This document shows positions 17,495-27,589 of a DNA stretch of 64,000 bases, piece after piece (the first letter of the stretch is position 1; every line of letters begins with the position of its first letter). Position numbers and translations under genes: made by a program. This DNA comes from Shewanella morhuae (GTDB taxonomy: Bacteria; Pseudomonadota; Gammaproteobacteria; Enterobacterales; Shewanellaceae). The stretch spans positions 3,149-67,148 of the forward strand of contig NZ_FTNN01000002.1 in NCBI RefSeq assembly GCF_900156405.1, written 5' to 3'. The notes under the pieces were generated by a model. It made no database searches and was not told the DNA's origin. It saw only the letters and a program-made list of their open reading frames with translations.

Positions 17495-18661
17495 TTAGCT
17501 TAATTGATTGAAGGGATGCGACTCGCCCCACGGTGACGTTAATATTTGCTCAATGACGGCGGCAGGCACAGAATCAACATCCTTAAAGCGCCACTGGGGT
17601 TGCTTGTCTTTATCTATCAACAATGCCCGCACGCCTTCACAGAAATCACCGTGAGCACACACATTGACGCTGGCGGTTAATTCCCATTTAAAACATTGGG
17701 CTAAGCTTAACTTAGTGCCAAGTTGCGCTTGGCTATAAGCCAAATGCCAGCTAATAGGGCTGCCCGCAAGGAAAGTATCTCTCGCCTTCATTAACCAAGT
17801 ATCATCAGACACCAGAGTCGACATTCGCGTGACGATATCCGCTAAACTGCCCGCCATGAGTCTATCGATAATGTCTTGGCTGTCAGCCAATATGCTATCG
17901 CCCTTAGGAATATCGACTTGATTAGATAACTCGTTGATCATGCTGTCTAAACGTTGATGGTTGAGCGCCGCTGTATCGCTCCAATCTAAGGTTGCCATGG
18001 CATCAAACATTAGCTCTTTGTCGTCACGATTCAAATAATGATCTGCAAGGCCAACATAACAGGCATCGGCAGCCTTCATGTTATAGGCGGTGAGCCCTAA
18101 AAATAGCCCCATTTTACCTGGCATGCGGTTAAGAAAATAACTGCCGCCCACATCGGGATAGAGCCCAATCGACACTTCAGGCATAGCAATCCGCGATGTT
18201 TCAGTAACAACTCTGTGGCTGCCTCCGGCCATCAAACCGAGTCCGCCACCCATCACAATGCCATCGCCCCACACCAATACAGGTTTGCCATAGGTATGTA
18301 GTAGATAATCGAGGCGATATTCCTCCTCGAAAAAAACTTTCGCTTCTTCAGTCACTTCTCCCTTAGTGGCAATGGAAGCGTGGTATAGCGCACGCACATC
18401 GCCACCAGCACAAAAGGCCTTCTCACCGCTACCATCCAACACAATACAGGCGATAAGCGCGTCTTTCTTCCACAGACTAAGCTGCGCCGTCATTGCGCGC
18501 ACCATGTCTAAATCTAAGGCGTTGAGGGCTTTCTCTACATTGAGTGTGACCACCCCAACCAACTTGCCTGAGGCGGTGGCTAAGGTTTGGAACACCACGT
18601 TTTGCGTGGTCGTGGCCGGATGTGCGGCACTGCTTGATGCGTTATCTACTACATTAGTCAT
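17495..18661 (-). CDS. ivdE: 3-hydroxyisobutyryl-CoA hydrolase (IvdE)
   Basis: The 388-residue crotonase-superfamily thioesterase releases 3-hydroxyisobutyrate in valine breakdown. It has the oxyanion segments EKAFCAGGDVRALY and GIVMGGGLGLMAGGSHR and the hydrolase-specific motif MPEVSIGLYPDVGGSYFL. It is longer than enoyl-CoA hydratases, as the family should be. The ATG at 18661 overlaps the ivdD stop by one base (TAATG) and has GGAAG upstream; a longer TTG start at 18676 would lie inside ivdD and is not preferred. Confidence 0.92.
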   Translation of the reverse strand: MTNVVDNASSSAAHPATTTQNVVFQTLATASGKLVGVVTLNVEKALNALDLDMVRAMTAQLSLWKKDALIACIVLDGSGEKAFCAGGDVRALYHASIATKGEVTEEAKVFFEEEYRLDYLLHTYGKPVLVWGDGIVMGGGLGLMAGGSHRVVTETSRIAMPEVSIGLYPDVGGSYFLNRMPGKMGLFLGLTAYNMKAADACYVGLADHYLNRDDKELMFDAMATLDWSDTAALNHQRLDSMINELSNQVDIPKGDSILADSQDIIDRLMAGSLADIVTRMSTLVSDDTWLMKARDTFLAGSPISWHLAYSQAQLGTKLSLAQCFKWELTASVNVCAHGDFCEGVRALLIDKDKQPQWRFKDVDSVPAAVIEQILTSPWGESHPFNQLS

Positions 18662-19434
18662 TAGCGGTTCTTCCAATCAGCTTTACGTTTACCCAAAAAC
18701 GCGTTTACGCCTTCGGCCTGATCTTCGGTATCAAATAATCCGACAAATAATTCACGTTCAATTGGCAACGCTTGATTGCGTGGCATAGTACGACCGGCTT
18801 GAATCAGTGTCTTGCACGCTGTTACGCTGCTTGGGCTTTGATTAGCCACCTTAGCGGCTAACGCTATCGCAGCATTAAGTGCCTCGCCAGTTTCGACGAC
18901 TTCTTCGACTAAACGTAAACCCAATGCTTTGGTCGCATCAATACGCTCACCGCATAAAATCATCCGCTTAGCCCAACCTTCACCGACTAATGCAGTCAAA
19001 TTTTGGGTGCCGCCCGCACAGGGTAATAAGCCAACGGTCGCCTCAGGCAATGCCATAACAGCTTGGGTTTCTGCGATACGAATATCGCAAGCCAATGCCA
19101 CTTCTAAGCCGCCGCCCATGGCGTAACCGTTAATGGCTGCAATCGACACACCGCGAAATTGACTTAAGGTTTCAAAGGCTTCACCAAAATGCTTAGCCAT
19201 AGCCGCGGCATTGTCTTTATTTCCGTCGCTAAATAGCTTTAAGTCAGCACCAGCAGAAAAGAACTTTTGCCCTTCACCTGTTAACACTAAAGCATAAATG
19301 TCTTTATTGGCATTGAGCGCCAGCACTTTGGCTTTAAGCGCCTGCAAACTCTCAGCGGTCCAAGTGTTTGCCGGTGGATTATTCATCGTCAGTATGGCCG
19401 TATGGCCTTCGATGCGTTCAACTAAATATTCCAT
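18661..19434 (-). CDS. ivdD: Enoyl-CoA hydratase (IvdD)
   Basis: A 257-residue crotonase with oxyanion segments KFFSAGADLKLF and GYAMGGGLEVALACD and both catalytic Glu in the expected places (GGGLEVAL and LPEATVGLLP). In this operon it would hydrate methacrylyl-CoA and tiglyl-CoA from valine and isoleucine. Translation is coupled to ivdE by TAATG. Substrate assignment is from context. Confidence 0.9.
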   Translation of the reverse strand: MEYLVERIEGHTAILTMNNPPANTWTAESLQALKAKVLALNANKDIYALVLTGEGQKFFSAGADLKLFSDGNKDNAAAMAKHFGEAFETLSQFRGVSIAAINGYAMGGGLEVALACDIRIAETQAVMALPEATVGLLPCAGGTQNLTALVGEGWAKRMILCGERIDATKALGLRLVEEVVETGEALNAAIALAAKVANQSPSSVTACKTLIQAGRTMPRNQALPIERELFVGLFDTEDQAEGVNAFLGKRKADWKNR

Positions 19435-19493
19435 CTGTTTAGACTCCTTTTATGTTATCGCCTACCGATAATCCACGCATCTTACGAGCTGAT

Positions 19494-20651
19494 TTACAGA
19501 ATTTGCCCTGCATTTTCATCGAGTAAACGACGGGCGATAATCAAGCGCATAATTTCGTTGGTGCCTTCTAAAATCTGGTGTACACGCACATCACGGAAAT
19601 GACGTTCTAGTGGGTACTCCCTTATATAACCATATCCGCCATGAATTTGCAGCGCTGCATCGCAAACCTGAAAACCCACATCGGTGGCAAAACGTTTCGC
19701 CATGGCGCAATAAGCCGTGGCTTCTGGATCGCCACTATCTAATTTAAAAGCAGCAAGACGCACAATTTGGCGCGCTGCAACTAGTTCAGTGGCCATATCG
19801 GCGAGCTTGAATTGCAAGGCTTGGAAAGCTGCTAACGGCTTACCGAATTGCTGGCGCTCATTCATATATTGAGTGGCACGCTCAAGTGCAGCTTGCGCTG
19901 TGCCCACTGAACAGGTTGCAATATTAATGCGACCGCCATCTAAGCCTTTCATTGCAAAGGTAAAGCCTTGGCCTTCTTCGCCAAGTAAATTAGCCACTGG
20001 TACGCGCACGTTTTCAAAGGTAATTTGGCGCGTAGGCTGGGCATTCCAACCCATTTTATCTTCTGCTTTACCATAAATAACGCCTGCGGCGTCGGCTGGA
20101 ATGGCAATGGCTGATATTCCCTTTGGCCCCGCTTGTCCTGTGCGGCACATCACCACGAGTAACTCTGTGGCGCCTGCTCCAGAGATAAACACTTTAGAGC
20201 CAGAAATCACATATTCATCACCGTCACGTACAGCTTTAGTTTGTAATGAGGCGGCGTCCGATCCTGCGCCCGGCTCAGTCAAACAATATGACGCTAACAT
20301 CTGCCCTGTGGTCAACGGTTCAGACCATGTCTGACGCAGGGTTTCAGTCCCCCAAGTCGTCACCATCCAAGTGGCCATATTGTGAATGGTTAACATGGCA
20401 GTCGTCGCCGTGCAGCCTTTGGCGAGCTCTTCAAAAATAATCGACGCATCGAGGCGCGATAATCCCATACCGCCTTCAGATTCAGGCGAATAGAGCGAGC
20501 AAAAACCGAGTTCACCGGCTTTTTGGATCACATCTTTCGGAAAATGATGTTCTTCATCCCATTTTGCAGCAAACGGGGTTAACTCTTCTGCGGCAAACTG
20601 GCGCGCAAGTTCAGCAAATTGACGTTGGTCATCGTTGAAATTAAAGTCCAT
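19494..20651 (-). CDS. ivdC: Acyl-CoA dehydrogenase (IvdC)
   Basis: The 385-residue FAD enzyme oxidises branched acyl-CoA (isobutyryl-CoA or 2-methylbutyryl-CoA). Family signatures are CLTEPGAGSDAASLQTKA and QIHGGYGYIREYPLERHFRD, with the catalytic Glu in ILEGTNEIMRL near the C-terminus. Electrons would go to ETF. Length is normal. It lies between mmsA and ivdD in the operon with gaps of about 120 and 60 bases. Confidence 0.93.
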   Translation of the reverse strand: MDFNFNDDQRQFAELARQFAAEELTPFAAKWDEEHHFPKDVIQKAGELGFCSLYSPESEGGMGLSRLDASIIFEELAKGCTATTAMLTIHNMATWMVTTWGTETLRQTWSEPLTTGQMLASYCLTEPGAGSDAASLQTKAVRDGDEYVISGSKVFISGAGATELLVVMCRTGQAGPKGISAIAIPADAAGVIYGKAEDKMGWNAQPTRQITFENVRVPVANLLGEEGQGFTFAMKGLDGGRINIATCSVGTAQAALERATQYMNERQQFGKPLAAFQALQFKLADMATELVAARQIVRLAAFKLDSGDPEATAYCAMAKRFATDVGFQVCDAALQIHGGYGYIREYPLERHFRDVRVHQILEGTNEIMRLIIARRLLDENAGQIL

Positions 20652-20773
20652 TTAGTTCTCCTATGACTCTGTGGCCACTTATTTTATTTAATAGACTGGC
20701 GCCTTAAGGGCGCCGTCTAGTCAGTAAGATAGTTGAATAAACAACCGCTAATATATTGTTTTTACATCTATTT

Positions 20774-22273
20774 TTAACGTAAGTTAATACTCATGTTGGG
20801 TGCGGTAGCGATGGCAATATCAGACTCATACCAACGGGAAGTAATGGTCTTAGTCTCAGTATAAAAACGTACCGCTTGCTTACCATAAGCATGTTGATCG
20901 CCATAGAAACTGCCCTTCCAACCAGTGAATGAGAAGAAGGGTAATGGCACTGGAATCGGCACGTTAATCCCCACTTGGCCTACTTCCACTTCATGCTGAT
21001 ATTTGCGCGCCGCTGCACCGCTGGCAGTAAAAATAGAGGTGCCGTTACCGTAGGGACTTGCATTAACTAGCTCAATGGCTTCATCTAAAGAGTCCGATTC
21101 CATACAACATAATACTGGGCCGAAGATTTCTTCTTTGTAGATGCTCATGTCGGTCGTGACTTTAGTGAACATGGTTGGGCCAACCCAGTTTCCCTCTTCA
21201 TAGCCTTTAACCGTAAAATGACTGCCATCAAGCACGCACTCTGCCCCTTCTTCTTTACCTTGAGCAATCAGCTTAAGCACACGCGCTTTGGCAGCTGGGC
21301 TAATAACAGGACCATAGCCGGCTTCTTTGTCGTCCCATAAACCTGGGCGAACCTTAGCTAGCGCATCTTTAAGTTCTGGGATCCACTCTTTAGCCGCACC
21401 GACAAATATCGCTACCGATAGCGCCATACAACGCTGACCCGCTGCGCCCACAGAAGCGCCAACTAAATTGTTAATCACTTGCTGTTTGTTAGCATCAGGC
21501 ATAATTACGCAGTGATTTTTCGCTCCCGCAAACGCCTGTACACGTTTTAAGTTATCGGTACCGGTCTTATAAATATATTGCCCAACAGCAACTGACCCTA
21601 CGAAAGAAATGGCTTTAATGGCTGGGTCAGCAAGTAAAATATCAACCGCAGTTTTGTCGCCATGCACTAACTGTAATACGCCCTTAGGCGCACCAGCTTC
21701 AACAAACAGCTCAACTAAACGCTGCGGCGTCATTGGATCTTGTTCTGACGGTTTTAAAATAAAGGTATTACCGCAAGCAATCGCTAATGGGAACATCCAT
21801 AACGGGATCATTGCAGGGAAGTTAAACGGCGTAATACCCGCACACACGCCCAGCGGTTGAGTGTAGCTGTAGGTATCGATTGAGCGCGCGACGTTTTCAA
21901 CGGTTTCGCCCATCAATAATGACGCCACGTTACAAGCGTGTTCTACCACTTCAATACCGCGCCACACGTCGCCCTTAGCATCTTCAAAGGTTTTACCGGT
22001 TTCCTTTGCAAGAATGGTCGCCAGCTCATCGTGGTGTTCTTTTAATAAATGCTGATAACGCAACATGACTCGCGCACGCTCAGACACCGGCACTTCTTTC
22101 CAGGTTTTAAATGCCGCTTTAGCACTCGCAATAGCCGCATGGACTTCAGCGCTTGTGGCCGCATTGATTACTGCGATAGGCTGATTATTTGCCGGATTAG
22201 TGACTGTAATCTGTGATGTACCCGTACCATGGGTAAACTCACCGTCAATGTAATGCTTTACTTGTGTGGTCAT
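20774..22273 (-). CDS. mmsA: Methylmalonate-semialdehyde dehydrogenase (CoA acylating)
   Basis: The 499-residue aldehyde dehydrogenase converts methylmalonate semialdehyde to propionyl-CoA. It begins [12 protein letters not shown], has the catalytic Cys in [15 protein letters not shown] and the MmsA-specific stretch [20 protein letters not shown], and ends with a [12 protein letters not shown] segment. The open frame runs back to 22333, but the ATG at 22273 has AAAGGA upstream and fits the family start. It is the second gene of the operon (ivdB). Confidence 0.94.
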   Translation of the reverse strand: MTTQVKHYIDGEFTHGTGTSQITVTNPANNQPIAVINAATSAEVHAAIASAKAAFKTWKEVPVSERARVMLRYQHLLKEHHDELATILAKETGKTFEDAKGDVWRGIEVVEHACNVASLLMGETVENVARSIDTYSYTQPLGVCAGITPFNFPAMIPLWMFPLAIACGNTFILKPSEQDPMTPQRLVELFVEAGAPKGVLQLVHGDKTAVDILLADPAIKAISFVGSVAVGQYIYKTGTDNLKRVQAFAGAKNHCVIMPDANKQQVINNLVGASVGAAGQRCMALSVAIFVGAAKEWIPELKDALAKVRPGLWDDKEAGYGPVISPAAKARVLKLIAQGKEEGAECVLDGSHFTVKGYEEGNWVGPTMFTKVTTDMSIYKEEIFGPVLCCMESDSLDEAIELVNASPYGNGTSIFTASGAAARKYQHEVEVGQVGINVPIPVPLPFFSFTGWKGSFYGDQHAYGKQAVRFYTETKTITSRWYESDIAIATAPNMSINLR

Positions 22274-22381
22274 GTTGCAATCCTTTCTTTGTAGAGTGAT
22301 GGGCTGGCGGTGCGATATTATAATTATCCTCAAGGGAAGTGATTGCCCTTGCCAGCCGTCTTGTTGATTTAAAACGATAAC

Positions 22382-23572
22382 TTATATTTCGATAGCCATC
22401 GCAGTTGCTTCGCCGCCGCCAATACATAACGAAGCCACGCCGCGCTTAAGGCCGCGGGCTTTTAATGCATAGATTAAGGTCACCAACAAACGTGAGCCCG
22501 AGCAACCAATCGGATGACCTAAGGCGCAGGCGCCTCCATTAACGTTAACTTTAGCGTTATCTAAGCCTAATTCAGATACGGCGAGCATAGTCACCATCGC
22601 GAAGGCTTCATTAATTTCAAATAAATCAACGTCATCCTTTGACCAGCCGACATTAGCCAGTAATTTTGTCATTGCGCCAACGGGCGCAGTGGTAAAGAGT
22701 GCAGGCTCTTGAGCGTGCGTGGTGTGGCCTTTAATGGTAGCTAACACAGTTAAACCTAAACGCTCAGCTTCGCCGCGCGAGGTCAACATAAGCGCCGCCG
22801 CACCATCGGAAATTGAGCTAGAGTTTGCTGCGGTAATGGTGCCATCTTGAGTAAAAGCTGGGCGCAACGTAGGGATTTTTTCAGGACGAGCATTACCGGG
22901 CTGTTCGTCGGTATCAATAGTCACATCACCACGACGATCACTGATGGTGACTGGCGAAATTTCGGCTTTAAAGGCTCCAGAGTTAATAGCAGCATTGGCT
23001 TTTTCTAACGAACTGAGAGCAAAAGCGTCCATCTGCTCGCGGGTGATGCCAAATTCATCGGCAGTTTTCTGGGCAAAGGTGCCCATAGCACCACCGGTGT
23101 AGGCATCTTCTAACCCATCTAAAAACATATGATCAAGCACTTTACCATGGCCCATACGCATGCCGCTGCGGGCTTTATCCAGCAAATACGGTGCTTGGCT
23201 CATGCTCTCCATGCCACCAGCAATCACCACTTTTGCGCTGCCTGCTTTAATTAAATCGTGAGCTAACATCACCGTTTTCATGCCGGAACCACAGACTTTA
23301 TTCACTGTTGTTGCGCCAACAGACAAAGGCAAACCTGCGCCTAAAGTCGCTTGACGCGCGGGTGCTTGGCCCAAACCTGCGGGTAATACGCAGCCCATCA
23401 AGACCTCATCAACATATTCACCCGCCAATTGCGTATCTGCTAACAAGCCTTTAATAGCAGTCGCGGCTAATATGGGGGATGCAACGGATGATAAACTACC
23501 TTGAAACCCACCCATTGGGGTGCGTTTTGCGGCAACGATGACGATATCTTGATTTAACTGTTCAGTACTCAT
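22382..23572 (-). CDS. ivdA: Acetyl-CoA acyltransferase / thiolase (IvdA)
   Basis: The 396-residue thiolase cleaves 2-methylacetoacetyl-CoA, the last isoleucine step. The nucleophilic Cys is in VNKVCGSGMKT, the His in NEAFAMV and GHPIGCSGSR contain the other catalytic residues, and GGACALGHP is the C-terminal signature. The ATG at 23572 is chosen because GGAG lies seven bases upstream; the upstream reading to 23605 has no support. It is the first gene of ivdABCDEFG, with an operator-like dyad about 80-95 bases upstream. Confidence 0.92.
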   Translation of the reverse strand: MSTEQLNQDIVIVAAKRTPMGGFQGSLSSVASPILAATAIKGLLADTQLAGEYVDEVLMGCVLPAGLGQAPARQATLGAGLPLSVGATTVNKVCGSGMKTVMLAHDLIKAGSAKVVIAGGMESMSQAPYLLDKARSGMRMGHGKVLDHMFLDGLEDAYTGGAMGTFAQKTADEFGITREQMDAFALSSLEKANAAINSGAFKAEISPVTISDRRGDVTIDTDEQPGNARPEKIPTLRPAFTQDGTITAANSSSISDGAAALMLTSRGEAERLGLTVLATIKGHTTHAQEPALFTTAPVGAMTKLLANVGWSKDDVDLFEINEAFAMVTMLAVSELGLDNAKVNVNGGACALGHPIGCSGSRLLVTLIYALKARGLKRGVASLCIGGGEATAMAIEI

Positions 23573-23652
23573 TGAAACTCCAACCGATAATGCCAAGCAC
23601 GTCAAAACATGCCCATAGCGAATAAAATAATCACAATAAAACCACTCTGACG

Positions 23653-23668
23653 TTTACGCTAACGTAAA
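23653..23668. promoter_or_regulatory. LiuR-like operator upstream of ivdA
   Basis: TTTACG-CTAA-CGTAAA is a perfect 6+6 dyad with a 4-base spacer. Related copies occur upstream of fahA (32089) and tyrR (33952), and a half-site copy upstream of phhA (35474). It resembles the motif described for the MerR-family regulator LiuR, which controls ivd genes in Shewanella; that identification is from memory of the family and not proven here. Confidence 0.6.
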
Positions 23669-24287
23669 GCAAGTATTCCTTGGTCTAATGTGCAGATTTT
23701 ATCAGGTGAAAATGTCAGTAAGAATTTACAGTAAAGTGGGATTAAGAATAAGAAAGGACAAGTATTGATAAAGTAGTAAGAATGATGACTTTGATATAAA
23801 AGTATGCGCAGTAATGGCTAATCCGTTTGAACTAAAAAGCGTAAAAATTCAACATTAATGACAAAAAATATCAAACTCACCCGCCATTATGCAGCAGAAA
23901 TAACCTTACTTAGCCCCATGACTTTCAGTAGATGATATCTAGGCTCGCACTGTTACTTATCGCCCTCCAAGCACATAAGGTGTGCCAACTATCAAGAAAA
24001 AGACTAATGCGTTTTATCACCCAGCAAGCTCGAGTGGGCAGACCAATTAACGCCTTAATAGAACAATTTAGTAGTTATCAATAAAATCACTACGCTCAAC
24101 CACATAGTTAACATTTTTATCGGCCCATTCACATATATCCACAGTACAAAAAGTGGAGTACCTTAGCTCTGTACAGAAACTTAAGGGTATAAAATCTAAC
24201 AACTGTCCCTATTAGTTAACAATGCCAAATGTTCTACTCGTATACTCAACATCCAGATGGCCTTAAATAAAAGTAGGAAGGAAAAAC
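23669..24287. other. Intergenic stretch with a 50-codon open frame of unknown status
   Basis: About 600 bases lie between the ivdA control region and the chemoreceptor gene. The only coding hint is an ATG-to-stop frame at 23932-24084 (50 residues) with a hydrophobic start and a basic end (ARVGRPINALIEQF). It has no ribosome site. The end loosely resembles the tail of a LysR-type protein, so it may be a gene remnant. Nothing else stands out apart from AT-rich promoter sequence. Confidence 0.2.
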
Positions 24288-25934
24288 ATGCTAAATAAGA
24301 TGACGCTCAAGACACAGTTTATCGGGGTCATCGCGATCCCCTGTATTGCCCTTATCTTAATCAGCTTAACAGCCATCCAAGGGTTGTCTGGTATGCAAGA
24401 ACAAACTAAGAAACTCGCCGAAAACACCAGCGCACCATTACGTTCAATGGCAGAAGTCGCCTCCCGTATTCCTCGTATGCGAGTGGGCATTGATATCATT
24501 ATCTTGCAACAAATACCGACAATGAAAGATGAAAAAGGCGTATTAACGCGAGTCCAAGAAACCCGTGCTGAGGATATTCCAGAAATGGAGGCGGCATTAA
24601 AATCAGCACGTGACACACAAGTAAACCCAGTCACCTATGCCGAAGTACAAAAGTTGATCGACATTTTTGAGAAAGTCAAAAGCAACGAACTTATACCCAT
24701 GCTTTTGGCAATGGAACAAGGTGACGTCGCAAAATCACAAGAAATTTATCGTAACCAATTTGCCGCAAGCTATAACGTTATGAGAAAAAATACCAACGCC
24801 ATTCTTGACTCATTACTTGAGCAGGGTAATGCCAGCTTTGTTGACAGCCAGCAAAACTACCAAGATACACGTATGGAAATGTTTACCGTATTAACAATCG
24901 CTTTAATCATTTCCATTTTTCTAGGCTTTATTATGCTGCGCCGCTTACGACTTCGCGTGGCACTTTTACAACAACATATTTCTTCTGCCAGTGACAAACT
25001 GGATTTACACAATATGCTCGAGTTAAAAGGACACGACGAACTCAGCGATATTGCTCTACATTTTAATCAGTTTGTTCTTAAGATTCGCAGCGCTATTGAA
25101 GCCGTAGCAGACAACTCACGCCAACTCGCCCATACGGCTAATGATGTTGCCAGCAAAGCTAAAGCAACCCATAGAAATTGTATTAATGAGCGCGATCGCA
25201 CCACCCAAATAGCAACAGCTATTCATGAGATGGGTACCACGGTAGAAAACATTGCTGGCAACGCAACTCAAGCTGCCAATGCTGCTAAAGAAGCCGATAA
25301 TCAAGCGAATAACGGCGCTGCTGTAGTAGCAAAAGCTCGTCAAGGTGTTAGCTCGTTATCAACTGAAATTCAACAAATTAGCACTGATATTACTTCACTT
25401 GCGACGCAAACAAATTCCATCGGCAGTATCTTAGATACCATACGCAGTATTTCCGAACAGACTAACTTGTTAGCACTCAATGCAGCAATTGAAGCCGCAC
25501 GCGCGGGTGAGACTGGTCGAGGTTTTGCCGTTGTGGCTGATGAGGTTAGAAACCTTGCAAGCCGCTCAGCAGCATCAACCAATGAAATTCAAGTTATGAT
25601 TAATAAGCTACAAGAACAATCATCCAAAACTGTGATCGCGATTAAACGGGGTCATGAACAAAGCAACCTTGTGGTAAAGCAAGCGGATGATGCAAATGAT
25701 TCGTTAGCGCTCATTACCTCGCATATTGGCCAAATCAGCGATATGAACATTCAGGTGGCCACTGCGACCGAAGAGCAATCTATGGTTGTAACGGAAATAA
25801 GTCGTAATGTGGAAGATATAAATCAGTTAACAAGCGAAACATCAGAAATTGCCGATGAGTTAACGGCATCTAGTGCAAACTTACAAAAGCTATCAGTTCA
25901 CTTAGATAAATTGGTAACACAATTTAAGTTATAA
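24288..25934 (+). CDS. Methyl-accepting chemotaxis protein
   Basis: A 548-residue chemoreceptor. Membrane helices near residues 11-30 and 200-218 enclose a helical 4HB_MCP-type sensor domain. A HAMP region follows, then the signalling domain with the hairpin tip [35 protein letters not shown]. The ligand is unknown. It ends FKL, without a CheR/CheB-tethering pentapeptide. A clear ribosome site (GGAAGGA) precedes the ATG. It is monocistronic, between the ivd operon and metA. Confidence 0.92.
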   Translation: MLNKMTLKTQFIGVIAIPCIALILISLTAIQGLSGMQEQTKKLAENTSAPLRSMAEVASRIPRMRVGIDIIILQQIPTMKDEKGVLTRVQETRAEDIPEMEAALKSARDTQVNPVTYAEVQKLIDIFEKVKSNELIPMLLAMEQGDVAKSQEIYRNQFAASYNVMRKNTNAILDSLLEQGNASFVDSQQNYQDTRMEMFTVLTIALIISIFLGFIMLRRLRLRVALLQQHISSASDKLDLHNMLELKGHDELSDIALHFNQFVLKIRSAIEAVADNSRQLAHTANDVASKAKATHRNCINERDRTTQIATAIHEMGTTVENIAGNATQAANAAKEADNQANNGAAVVAKARQGVSSLSTEIQQISTDITSLATQTNSIGSILDTIRSISEQTNLLALNAAIEAARAGETGRGFAVVADEVRNLASRSAASTNEIQVMINKLQEQSSKTVIAIKRGHEQSNLVVKQADDANDSLALITSHIGQISDMNIQVATATEEQSMVVTEISRNVEDINQLTSETSEIADELTASSANLQKLSVHLDKLVTQFKL

Positions 25935-25963
25935 GATTAACCAATAGCAATAAACCACAACAA

Positions 25964-26004
25964 GCTGAGTGCATTAATCCCGAAGGAGGACTAAAGCACT
26001 CAGC
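25964..26004. terminator. Long-loop inverted repeat between the chemoreceptor gene and metA
   Basis: GCTGAGTGC (25964-25972) and GCACTCAGC (25996-26004) are perfect inverted copies around a 23-base loop that contains a small TCC/GGA stem. It lies between converging genes and probably helps end transcription, but there is no T run on either side. Confidence 0.4.
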
Positions 26005-26041
26005 GCAATAGCCTGACAAATTTAGTCTGATGCATGATGAT

Positions 26042-26983
26042 TTAACGCGATTCCCACGGGGTCATCGCCGTCATATCGTTTAAGTCATAGGGGGTTAACT
26101 GGTAGACGTAATAGTTAAGCCAATTACTCACCAGTAAACTGCCGTGGCTATGCCAACGAGCAATCGCCTCAGCTTCAGGATTGTCATTGCGATAATAGTT
26201 TTGTGGTACATCGGGATTTAAGTTTTGGGCTAAGTCTCGATGATACTCATCATTTAACGTCGATTTTTGATACTCAGGATGACCCATCACAAACAAGTTG
26301 CGGTTATTACGGCTTAATACTAAATAAGCCCCTGCCTCATCGGATTCAGCTAATACTTGCAGCTGCGGATGTTGTTTAATGTCTTCAAGATTCATTTCAG
26401 CAAAACGGGAATGGGGCGCAAAAAACTCATCATCAAAACCGCGTAGCAATGGGAAATGCTGACAAGTACGACGATGTACAAATACGCCTGAACGCTTCTG
26501 TGGCAAAATTTGTCGATTTAAACCATAGAGATGATACAAACCCGCATGGGCTGCCCAACATAAAAACAGCACTGAGGTGACATGCTCTTGCGACCAGTCA
26601 ATAATTTCACGTATATGATCCCAGTAGACCACGTCTTCAAAATCAATTTGCCCCAGCGGCGCGCCCGTAATGATCAACCCGTCATAGTTTTTGTGGCGCA
26701 CGTCTTCAAAATCACGATAAAAGGTATTCATGTGATCAATCGAGGTATGTTTGGACTCTTTATCATGAATACGCAGTAAATCAACATCGACTTGCAGTGG
26801 CGTATTTCCCAGTAAACGCAATAACTGGGTTTCGGTCTCGATTTTGTTCGGCATCAAGTTCAACATCAGCACCTTCATCGGTCTGATATCTTGATTCGCC
26901 GCCCGAGTTTCGGACATCACAAAAATGTTTTCGGACTCTAATACCCCTGCCGCGGGCAGATGGTCTGGAATTCTAACCGGCAT
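26042..26983 (-). CDS. metA: Homoserine O-succinyltransferase
   Basis: The 313-residue enzyme activates homoserine for methionine synthesis. It aligns with E. coli MetA from the first residue ([11 protein letters not shown]). The acyl-accepting Cys142 is in [12 protein letters not shown], with the catalytic His and Glu in VMGHPEY. Gly111 (TGAPLG) is the residue associated with succinyl-CoA use; a Glu here would indicate acetyl-CoA. AGAGG precedes the ATG. It follows a lipoprotein gene by 69 bases and may share its MetJ-type control site. Confidence 0.94.
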   Translation of the reverse strand: MPVRIPDHLPAAGVLESENIFVMSETRAANQDIRPMKVLMLNLMPNKIETETQLLRLLGNTPLQVDVDLLRIHDKESKHTSIDHMNTFYRDFEDVRHKNYDGLIITGAPLGQIDFEDVVYWDHIREIIDWSQEHVTSVLFLCWAAHAGLYHLYGLNRQILPQKRSGVFVHRRTCQHFPLLRGFDDEFFAPHSRFAEMNLEDIKQHPQLQVLAESDEAGAYLVLSRNNRNLFVMGHPEYQKSTLNDEYHRDLAQNLNPDVPQNYYRNDNPEAEAIARWHSHGSLLVSNWLNYYVYQLTPYDLNDMTAMTPWESR

Positions 26984-27029
26984 ACAGCGCCTCTTCTGTT
27001 CGTAAATATCAACGGATTCGGCGCGTATG

Positions 27030-27052
27030 TTAGCTCACCTTTAGTGAGCTAA
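27030..27052 (-). promoter_or_regulatory. Hairpin between the YbaY-like gene and metA
   Basis: TTAGCTCAC (27030-27038) and GTGAGCTAA (27044-27052) form a perfect 9-base stem with a 5-base loop directly after the lipoprotein stop codon. There is no U run on the minus strand, so read-through into metA is likely. Confidence 0.5.
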
Positions 27053-27472
27053 TTAATCACCGACTTTTTCCAGCAGTATGGTCATAGGTTCAGTGGCGTT
27101 GAGGTCAATAGGATAAGCATGGGTGTTAATAAACAATAACTTATCACCGAGCATTATCCGTGCACCTATAGCATAACTGTGACCAGGTTGAAATTGATCA
27201 CTGCCCATCGCAAAACTAAATGGCGCGGGAATCGCAGCCCCTTGTTGCACACGTTCAGCCATCACTATGGCTGGCACATCCATTTTTGAAACATCAAGCA
27301 GTTGCACTATAACCTTGGCATCGGCAGGCAGTGCAATGCGTTCGCGATATAAGGCCTGGCCCTTAATCTCAACGAGAGCATTGGGCGTTGCACAACCAGA
27401 TAACACCCCCATGACGGCCATTAATACTAAGGCTGTTAATCTCAACGCACTTAAACTCAATCCTGTGTTCAT
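27053..27472 (-). CDS. YbaY-like lipoprotein (YscW family)
   Basis: The 139-residue protein has a lipoprotein signal (LSGC, lipidated Cys near residue 27) followed by a beta-rich domain (KGQALYRERIALPADAKVIVQLLDVS, SFAMGSDQFQPGHSYAIGARI) typical of the YbaY/YscW lipoprotein family. Function in the envelope is unclear. ATG 27472 is preferred over 27490 because AGGAT lies eight bases upstream. It precedes metA on the same strand. Confidence 0.75.
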   Translation of the reverse strand: MNTGLSLSALRLTALVLMAVMGVLSGCATPNALVEIKGQALYRERIALPADAKVIVQLLDVSKMDVPAIVMAERVQQGAAIPAPFSFAMGSDQFQPGHSYAIGARIMLGDKLLFINTHAYPIDLNATEPMTILLEKVGD

Positions 27473-27496
27473 TTTATTTATCCTAATCATACATAA

Positions 27497-27520
27497 AGAC
27501 TTCTAGATGTCCATACGCTC
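27497..27520. promoter_or_regulatory. Candidate MetJ met-box array
   Basis: Three adjacent octamers read AGACTTCT, AGATGTCC and ATACGCTC, matching the AGACGTCT met box at 7, 6 and 4 of 8 positions. They lie 25 bases upstream of the lipoprotein start in the divergent region, upstream of metA. MetJ binds tandem met boxes, and metA is a classic target. Confidence 0.45.
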
Positions 27521-27589
27521 GAGCTATAAATCTTGTCTTGCCGCGTATATCTTTCTATCATAAGCCACCATTTCGTTGTCGAAAAACCT

